A stretch of DNA of 11,366 bases from Spirosoma fluviale (lineage in GTDB: Bacteria; Bacteroidota; Bacteroidia; Cytophagales; Spirosomataceae). The position numbers and the translations under genes were made by a program. Shown here piece by piece: positions 6,436 through 11,366 of this stretch. The stretch covers positions 1-11,366 of the forward strand of contig CAMARL010000049.1 in assembly GCA_945860325.1 (NCBI GenBank), read 5' to 3'. Below the pieces are notes generated by a model that was not told the origin of the DNA, searched no databases, and was given only the letters and a program-made list of their open reading frames with translations. Position 1 is the stretch's first letter. Every line of letters begins with the position of its first letter.

Positions 6436-7980
6436 ATGAATTTTACTCATTATTTTAAATCCATCATTTCAGGTGATTGGAAATCGGGCATTGCTGTGTT
6501 TTTAGTTGCATTGCCCTTGTGTCTTGGAATTGCGCTTGCCTCAGGAGCGCCCTTAATGGCGGGCTTGATTGCTGGAATTATAGGGGGAGTTGTTGTCACC
6601 CTCATTTCGGGGTCTGAATTATCCGTGAGTGGCCCTGCCGCTGGGCTTACTATCATTGTGGCAAATGCCATTGTAACACTAGGTTCTTTTCAAGGATTTT
6701 TGGTGGCTGTTATTTTAGCAGGCCTTATCCAAATAGTATTAGGTGTACTAAAATTAGGCAAGATTGGAAGTTTCTTCCCTTCTTCCGTGATTCGAGGCAT
6801 GCTAGTTGCCATAGGGATTGTTATTATTTTAAAGCAAATTCCTCATGCGATTGGGGATGATTTGGATTTTATTGGAGAGTTTGAGTTTACTCAAAGTTCT
6901 GATGGACAAAATACATTTTCTGAAATCCTATCGGCTTTTGATACCCTAAAACCAGGAGCATTTATCATCGCATTTTCAGGGCTTCTTATTTTGTTTTCTT
7001 GGCCATGGATCATTCGAAAAATTGCGTTTTTGACGGCAATTCCCGCTTCGTTATTTGTGGTGTTAATCGGAGTTCTGACGAATGAAATGCTAAAAATATA
7101 TTCCCCAGACTTGTATTTAGGCAATTCCCAAGAACACATGGTTAATTTACCTATATTCAATTCAATGGGAGAATTAGCCGGTGGGCTTGCCAGACCGGAT
7201 TGGAATTATTTGACTAATCCTGCTATCTATTCCATTGCCATCACACTTGCCATTGTGGCCAGTTTAGAAACATTGCTTTCTTTGGAGGCCATAGATTCCC
7301 TAGATCCTTTAAAACGAATTTCGTCAGCCGACAGGGAATTGGTCGCCCAAGGAGTTGGAAATTTAACAAGTGGATTTCTGGGCGGATTACCCATTACATC
7401 TGTGATTGTCAGATCTTCTACAAACGTCTATTCGGGTGGAAAAACGAGAATGTCAAGCTTCATACATGGTTTGTTATTAGTGGTAGCTGTACTTTTTTTG
7501 CCTCTCTATTTGAATAAGATTCCATTGTCATGTTTGGCCAGTATCTTATTATTTACTGGGTATAAATTGGCCCATCCCAAAGAATTCAAAAAAGTATTTT
7601 CAGAAGGTTGGAAACAGTGGATTCCGTTCATCTCAACGATCATAGCCGTTGTAGCCATAGATTTATTATGGGGAATTTTTATAGGTACGTTTATTGGATT
7701 GATTTTTGTGGTTCTAACTAATTATGAATCTGTATTTTCTGTCTTCCATAATGGAAATGAAGTATTAATTAAATTCCAAAAAGATGTAACTTTCCTTCAT
7801 AAACTGTCGTTAAAGGAAGCATTTCGAAAAATACCTACGGGTTCACAGGTCTATATTGACGCATCAAAAGTGCATTTCATGGATCATGATATTAAATTAT
7901 TAATTACAGAATTTGTGTCAACAGCCAAAGAACGTGGTATTGACGTTGATTATAAACAAAATAAAAATGAAAGAATATAA
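6436..7980 (+). CDS. SulP family inorganic anion transporter (probable bicarbonate transporter)
   Basis: A 514-residue inner-membrane protein of the SulP/SLC26 family. Residues 15 to about 425 are mostly hydrophobic helices. Family marks are the first-helix block GIAVFLVALPLCLGIALASGAP (residues 18-39), VSGPAAGLT (64-72) and the conserved region ADRELVAQGVGNLTSGFLGGLP with VRSSTNVYSGGKTR (298-338). The C-terminal 70 residues (about 441-510) form a short STAS domain; the loop that often carries the Ser in DxS in STAS proteins reads MDHDIK (482-487) here. SulP proteins carry sulfate, bicarbonate or other anions, often with sodium or protons. Substrate cannot be read from the sequence, but the overlapping carbonic anhydrase gene makes bicarbonate the best inference. 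The 3' end overlaps that gene by 14 bases. Confidence 0.92.
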   Translation: MNFTHYFKSIISGDWKSGIAVFLVALPLCLGIALASGAPLMAGLIAGIIGGVVVTLISGSELSVSGPAAGLTIIVANAIVTLGSFQGFLVAVILAGLIQIVLGVLKLGKIGSFFPSSVIRGMLVAIGIVIILKQIPHAIGDDLDFIGEFEFTQSSDGQNTFSEILSAFDTLKPGAFIIAFSGLLILFSWPWIIRKIAFLTAIPASLFVVLIGVLTNEMLKIYSPDLYLGNSQEHMVNLPIFNSMGELAGGLARPDWNYLTNPAIYSIAITLAIVASLETLLSLEAIDSLDPLKRISSADRELVAQGVGNLTSGFLGGLPITSVIVRSSTNVYSGGKTRMSSFIHGLLLVVAVLFLPLYLNKIPLSCLASILLFTGYKLAHPKEFKKVFSEGWKQWIPFISTIIAVVAIDLLWGIFIGTFIGLIFVVLTNYESVFSVFHNGNEVLIKFQKDVTFLHKLSLKEAFRKIPTGSQVYIDASKVHFMDHDIKLLITEFVSTAKERGIDVDYKQNKNERI

Positions 7981-8599
7981 AAAATTACTTATAAGTAACA
8001 AGGCATGGGCCAGCGAGCGTCTTGAAGTAGACGAACATTATTTTGACGATTTATCTAAGGATCAAAATCCACTTTTTTTATGGATTGGTTGTGCGGATTC
8101 CAGAGTACCTGCAGAAGAAATCACGCATGCAGATCCAGGTGAAATTTTTGTGCATCGAAATGTGGCTAATATGGTAGTGCACACGGACATGAACCTTTTG
8201 TCTGTTTTGCAATATGCCGTAGAAGTTTTAAAAATCAGGCATATTATCGTTTGTGGCCATTATAATTGTGGGGGCGTAAAAGCAGCTATGACCAATAAAG
8301 ACTTTGGCTTAATCAATAAATGGCTAAGAAACATCAAGGAGGTTTATGAAAAACACTATGATGAGTTGCATGAAATTAAAGACGAACAATCTCGCTTTAA
8401 TACCTTGGTCGAACTGAACGTTAAGGAACAAATTCAGAATTTGGCAAAAACGTCCATCGTTCAAAAAGCTTGGAAGAATAGTCAATTGCCTCATTTGCAT
8501 GGATGGGTTTTCGACATCCATAAAGGTGAAATAAAAGAAGTGGTGAATATTTCCGCTGGGGAGTGGGAAAGCCCTGTCTTTAAATACGAACTTGAATAA
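7967..8599 (+). CDS. can: Beta-class carbonic anhydrase
   Basis: A 210-residue cytoplasmic zinc enzyme interconverting CO2 and bicarbonate. Zinc ligands are Cys42, Asp44, His98 and Cys101 (in CADSR and CGHYNC), with Arg46 pairing Asp44. These are the same residue numbers as E. coli Can, which strongly supports the ATG at 7967. The longer frame from 7913 would add 18 residues encoded inside the SulP gene and is unlikely. Trp39 and Gly41, part of the non-catalytic bicarbonate pocket of the E. coli / Haemophilus type enzymes, are present; the third residue, Tyr181 there, appears to be Phe182 here (GWVFD). The gene overlaps the end of SulP by 14 bases, so the two are probably translated together, and this is the last gene before a strong terminator. 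The likely joint job is inorganic-carbon supply or pH balance. Confidence 0.95.
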   Translation: MKEYKKLLISNKAWASERLEVDEHYFDDLSKDQNPLFLWIGCADSRVPAEEITHADPGEIFVHRNVANMVVHTDMNLLSVLQYAVEVLKIRHIIVCGHYNCGGVKAAMTNKDFGLINKWLRNIKEVYEKHYDELHEIKDEQSRFNTLVELNVKEQIQNLAKTSIVQKAWKNSQLPHLHGWVFDIHKGEIKEVVNISAGEWESPVFKYELE

Positions 8600-8602
8600 A
8601 TG

Positions 8603-8632
8603 AAAAAGGCCTGAAAATTCAGGCCTTTTTTT
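8603..8632. terminator. Bidirectional intrinsic terminator between can and aspS
   Basis: GGCCTGA (8608-8614) pairs with TCAGGCC (8619-8625) around a four-base loop. It is flanked by A5 on the left (8603-8607) and T7 on the right (8626-8632), so the hairpin is followed by a U-run on both strands. It lies 3 bases after the can stop, and the aspS stop codon (8631-8633) begins inside the T run. Confidence 0.9.
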
Positions 8633-10394
8633 ACAAATTTGTTTTTATTTTTAACTCATCTAGCTGAGCTTGAGCGAGTGGGGATGGCGAGTCAATCATG
8701 ACATCTCGGCCCGCATTGTTTTTAGGGAATGCGATATAATCCCGAATCGAATCGGTGCCCCCAAACAACGAGCATAGTCGGTCGAAACCAAAGGCCAAGC
8801 CACCATGTGGAGGCGCACCATATTCAAAAGCATCTAATAAAAATCCGAATTGAGCTTTAGCCTCTTCGGGAGAAAAGCCTAAAACCTCAAACATCTTAGA
8901 CTGCAAATCTTTTTGGAAAATACGAATCGATCCACCTCCTACTTCCACCCCATTAATGACTAAATCGTAGGCATTTGCTCTCACTTTTCCGAAATCACCG
9001 GCCTCCATCAAAGGAATATCCTCCGGCTTTGGACTCGTAAATGGATGATGCATCGCAAACCAGCGATCTTCCACTTCTCCGTATTCTAATAATGGAAAAT
9101 CGAGAACCCAATGAACTTGATAATTATCTGGATCTCTCAAGCCTAACCTTGTCCCCATTTCTAAACGCAATTCGTTCAACTGCTTACGTACTTTATCGCC
9201 ATCGCCAGATAAGATTAAAATTAAATCCCCAGGTTCAGCGTTGCAAGCATTGGCCCAAGTGGCAAGATCTTCTTCGCTATAAAATTTGTCAACCGACGAT
9301 TTTACAATACCATCAGGTTGAACGCGCGCATAAATTAAACCTTTCGCTCCTATTTGTGGTCGGCGTACAAAATCGGTCAACTCGTCCAATTGCTTACGCG
9401 TATATTCCGCGGAGCCTTTGACACAAATTCCCACCACTGTGTTGGCAGAATCAAATACTTGGAAATCTTTTCCAGATGTTAAATCTACCCCTTCCGCTTT
9501 AAATTCAATAAATTTCATGTCAAACCTAATATCTGGCTTATCAGAACCATACCATTTCATCGCATCCGCATAAGTCATCCTAGACACGGTACCGATATCG
9601 ATTTTCTTGACCTGTAAAAATAAGTGTCTAATTAACCCTTCAAACATGTTTAATATGTCTTCTTGCTCCACAAAAGACATCTCGCAATCAATCTGCGTAA
9701 ATTCTGGTTGGCGATCTGCGCGCAAATCCTCATCTCTAAAACATTTGACCAATTGGTAATAACGGTCAAATCCAGACACCATCAATAATTGCTTAAATGT
9801 CTGCGGGGATTGAGGGAGGGCATAAAATTCGCCTGGATTCATCCGAGACGGAACAACAAAATCTCGAGCGCCCTCTGGTGTTGACTTAATCAACACAGGT
9901 GTTTCCACCTCAATAAAATCTTTATTATCTAAGTAATTACGGACCTCCCTCGCCACTTGGTGACGTAAGCGCAGACTCTCTCGAATCGGATTTCTTCGTA
10001 AATCTAAATACCGATATTTCATTCGAATATCATCTCCTCCATCCGTTTCATCCTCAATTAAAAAAGGCGGAAGTTTTGCAGGATTCAAAATGCGTATGTT
10101 TTTAATTTTTATTTCAATATCGCCTGTAGGTAATTTATCATTCTTAGCTAATCGCTCCACCACTACGCCTACAGCCTCAATCACAAATTCACGACCTAAA
10201 CCCCTTGCCATGGCAAGCGCCTCAGGACTCGATTTTCCTTCTTCTAACATCAACTGCGTTATGCCATAACGGTCTCTTAAATCCACCCAAATCATTCCCC
10301 CTTTATCTCTTGATTTATGAACCCAGCCACATAAAGTCACTTCTTGACCTACCTCTGTGATCCGCAATTCTCCGTTCGTGTGTGTACGTAACAT
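8631..10394 (-). CDS. aspS: Aspartate--tRNA ligase
   Basis: A 587-residue class IIb aminoacyl-tRNA synthetase that charges tRNA-Asp in the cytoplasm; normal bacterial length. Order of domains: N-terminal anticodon-binding OB fold (about 1-105, LCGWVHKSRDKGG at 21-33), catalytic core from about 125 (YRYLDLRR, 127-134), motif 2 FRDEDLRADRQPEFTQID (219-236), the bacterial GAD insertion in the middle, and motif 3 GGLAFGFDRL near the C-terminus. I start at the ATG at 10392-10394 (MLRTHTNGEL), which aligns with known AspRS N-termini. A TTG five codons upstream (10407-10409) is in frame but adds nothing conserved. Residue 31 is Lys where the non-discriminating Pseudomonas enzyme has His31; with Bacteroidota usually having AsnRS, a discriminating enzyme is likely. 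Convergent with can across a shared terminator and divergent from the carotenoid gene. Confidence 0.97.
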   Translation of the reverse strand: MLRTHTNGELRITEVGQEVTLCGWVHKSRDKGGMIWVDLRDRYGITQLMLEEGKSSPEALAMARGLGREFVIEAVGVVVERLAKNDKLPTGDIEIKIKNIRILNPAKLPPFLIEDETDGGDDIRMKYRYLDLRRNPIRESLRLRHQVAREVRNYLDNKDFIEVETPVLIKSTPEGARDFVVPSRMNPGEFYALPQSPQTFKQLLMVSGFDRYYQLVKCFRDEDLRADRQPEFTQIDCEMSFVEQEDILNMFEGLIRHLFLQVKKIDIGTVSRMTYADAMKWYGSDKPDIRFDMKFIEFKAEGVDLTSGKDFQVFDSANTVVGICVKGSAEYTRKQLDELTDFVRRPQIGAKGLIYARVQPDGIVKSSVDKFYSEEDLATWANACNAEPGDLILILSGDGDKVRKQLNELRLEMGTRLGLRDPDNYQVHWVLDFPLLEYGEVEDRWFAMHHPFTSPKPEDIPLMEAGDFGKVRANAYDLVINGVEVGGGSIRIFQKDLQSKMFEVLGFSPEEAKAQFGFLLDAFEYGAPPHGGLAFGFDRLCSLFGGTDSIRDYIAFPKNNAGRDVMIDSPSPLAQAQLDELKIKTNL

Positions 10395-10420
10395 ATGTTC
10401 TTCTGCCAATTAAATTTGTG

Positions 10421-10428
10421 CAAAATTA
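10421..10428 (-). promoter_or_regulatory. Probable -7 box (TAnnTTTG) of aspS
   Basis: Reading the minus strand, TAATTTTG fits TAnnTTTG exactly and lies 26 bases before the aspS ATG at 10394. About 18 bases further upstream is a T-rich stretch (TGTTTTT) that could serve as a weak -33 element. The 115-base gap 10395-10509 shows no equally good box on the plus strand for the carotenoid gene; the nearest is TAATTTAG with one mismatch. Confidence 0.5.
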
Positions 10429-10509
10429 CTGAAATTGGATTGAGGGAAAAACATTTAGCAGTTTATTCTTTAAATCCTTAATTTAGTGCTTTGAAATTTT
10501 TATAGATTA

Positions 10510-11366
10510 ATGGCTCATTTTGGAATAGTCGGTTCAGGTATTGGCGGGATTGCATTAGCCATTCGCATGGCTTGTTTAGGTCAAAAAGTAGTCGTATTTG
10601 AAGCCAATGGATATCCCGGAGGTAAATTATCTCAAATTGATTTAGGCGGATATCGCTTCGATGCCGGCCCTTCGCTCTTTACTTTACCCAGGCTCGTGGA
10701 TGAACTCTTTGAGCTCGCTGGGAAAAACCCAAAAGATTATTTTAATTACGTTCGATTACCTGAAATATGTAAATACTTTTGGACCGATGGGACTCAGCTT
10801 ACAACCCATGCGGATCCAATGGAAACCGCATCTGAAATGGCCAAAGTTTTAGGAGAGGAAGAAGCCAATATAGCTGCATTTTTAAAGGGACTCCAACATA
10901 AATATGAAATCATTAGTGAATTATTTTTAGAAAATTCACTTCAAGATCTCAACACGTGGACCAGTAAAAAGGCCATGAGGGGCTATTTGAACATCCCTAA
11001 TTTGGGCTTATTTTCAACCATGCATACCTACCATGCGCGAAGATTTAAACATCCAAAAACAGTTCAGTTATTTGACCGATATGCCACCTATAATGGCTCA
11101 AATCCCTATCAAACCCCTGCGACATTATCCGTTATTCCTAATTTAGAATATAACATTGGCGCATTTATGCCAGTGGGGGGTATGATTTCCATTACCAACT
11201 CACTATGCCGTTTGGCCAAGGAATTAGGCGTGGAATTTAGAATGAATGAAAAGGTGGAGGAAATTGTGACTGAGGGTCAGCGAGCCGTGGGGATAAAAAC
11301 AGCCAAAGGTATATTTGCATTTGATCATGTAGCTAGTAATATGGACATTAGGCCAAGCTATAAAAA
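10510..11366 (+). CDS. crtD: Carotenoid desaturase, CrtD-type, 3'-truncated
   Basis: The frame is open from the ATG at 10510 to the right edge, 285 codons plus two bases, without a stop; a full member is about 490-500 residues. The N-terminus GIVGSGIGGIALAIRMACLG (5-24) is a GxGxxG FAD-binding loop, followed by VVVFEANGYPGGKLS and GYRFDAGPSLFTLP. RYATYNGSNPYQTPATL and GAFMPVGGM further on are typical of the CrtI/CrtD desaturase family. The GPSLFTLP form, rather than GPSWYxMP of phytoene desaturase CrtI, and FEANxYPGGKLS favour CrtD (1-hydroxycarotenoid 3,4-desaturase); this is recalled family knowledge and CrtI is not excluded. It would act on membrane carotenoids and points to a pigmented cell. 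It is divergent from aspS with a 115-base gap; other crt genes, if clustered, lie off the right edge. Confidence 0.85.
   Translation, partial: MAHFGIVGSGIGGIALAIRMACLGQKVVVFEANGYPGGKLSQIDLGGYRFDAGPSLFTLPRLVDELFELAGKNPKDYFNYVRLPEICKYFWTDGTQLTTHADPMETASEMAKVLGEEEANIAAFLKGLQHKYEIISELFLENSLQDLNTWTSKKAMRGYLNIPNLGLFSTMHTYHARRFKHPKTVQLFDRYATYNGSNPYQTPATLSVIPNLEYNIGAFMPVGGMISITNSLCRLAKELGVEFRMNEKVEEIVTEGQRAVGIKTAKGIFAFDHVASNMDIRPSYK

Noticed and set aside
7913..7966. Possible 18-residue N-terminal extension of carbonic anhydrase from an earlier ATG
   Set aside because: It lies inside the SulP coding region, and the start at 7967 gives zinc ligands at exactly the E. coli Can positions 42, 44, 98 and 101.
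9041..9421. Plus-strand open frame of 126 codons inside aspS
   Set aside because: It is antisense to highly conserved aspS coding sequence and its translation looks like no protein.
10395..10409. TTG start giving aspS five extra residues
   Set aside because: The ATG at 10394 begins the conserved LRTHTNGELR segment; the added residues match nothing known.
10661..10852. Short plus-strand open frame of 63 codons near the right edge
   Set aside because: It is out of frame within the carotenoid desaturase, whose own frame carries all the family motifs.

Overview
The window looks like a chromosomal segment of a member of the Bacteroidota, probably a pigmented Cytophagales-type bacterium. The evidence is: a large secreted protein ending in a type IX secretion (T9SS) C-terminal sorting domain; TAnnTTTG -7 promoter boxes of the Bacteroidota type; almost no Shine-Dalgarno sequences before starts; fairly AT-rich DNA; and a carotenoid desaturase of the type common in this phylum. 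The finer placement is inference from gene content. Coding density is very high. There is no gene-free stretch over 300 bases, and I see no RNA gene, insertion sequence or CRISPR array.

Layout. (1) Positions 2-2293 (+) hold the 3' part of a T9SS-exported multidomain protein, probably the tail of a secreted subtilisin-like peptidase whose catalytic part lies off the left edge. (2) Positions 2290-4961 (-) form a tightly packed three-gene operon, transcribed as GDP-L-fucose synthase (fcl), a class I SAM methyltransferase, then a YhdH/AcuI-type quinone oxidoreductase. Its last stop codon overlaps the stop codon of the convergent T9SS gene. (3) Positions 5084-8599 (+) form a four-gene operon: a secreted protein with MORN/YwqK-like repeats, a small secreted acidic protein, a SulP anion transporter and a beta-carbonic anhydrase. 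A hairpin terminator that can serve both strands ends it. (4) Positions 8631-10394 (-) are aspS, aspartyl-tRNA synthetase. (5) From 10510 (+) to the right edge is the N-terminal part of a carotenoid desaturase, most like CrtD.

How the genes work together. The clearest functional unit is SulP plus carbonic anhydrase: one moves bicarbonate (or a related anion) across the inner membrane, the other interconverts bicarbonate and CO2 in the cytoplasm, and their reading frames overlap. The two exported proteins of unknown function upstream in the same apparent operon are the least explained part of the window and the best candidate for something new. fcl supplies GDP-fucose for surface glycans; the two genes behind it have no obvious link to fucose. 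aspS and the carotenoid gene are ordinary housekeeping and pigment genes. I did not find a clearly novel defence, mobile or RNA-based system.
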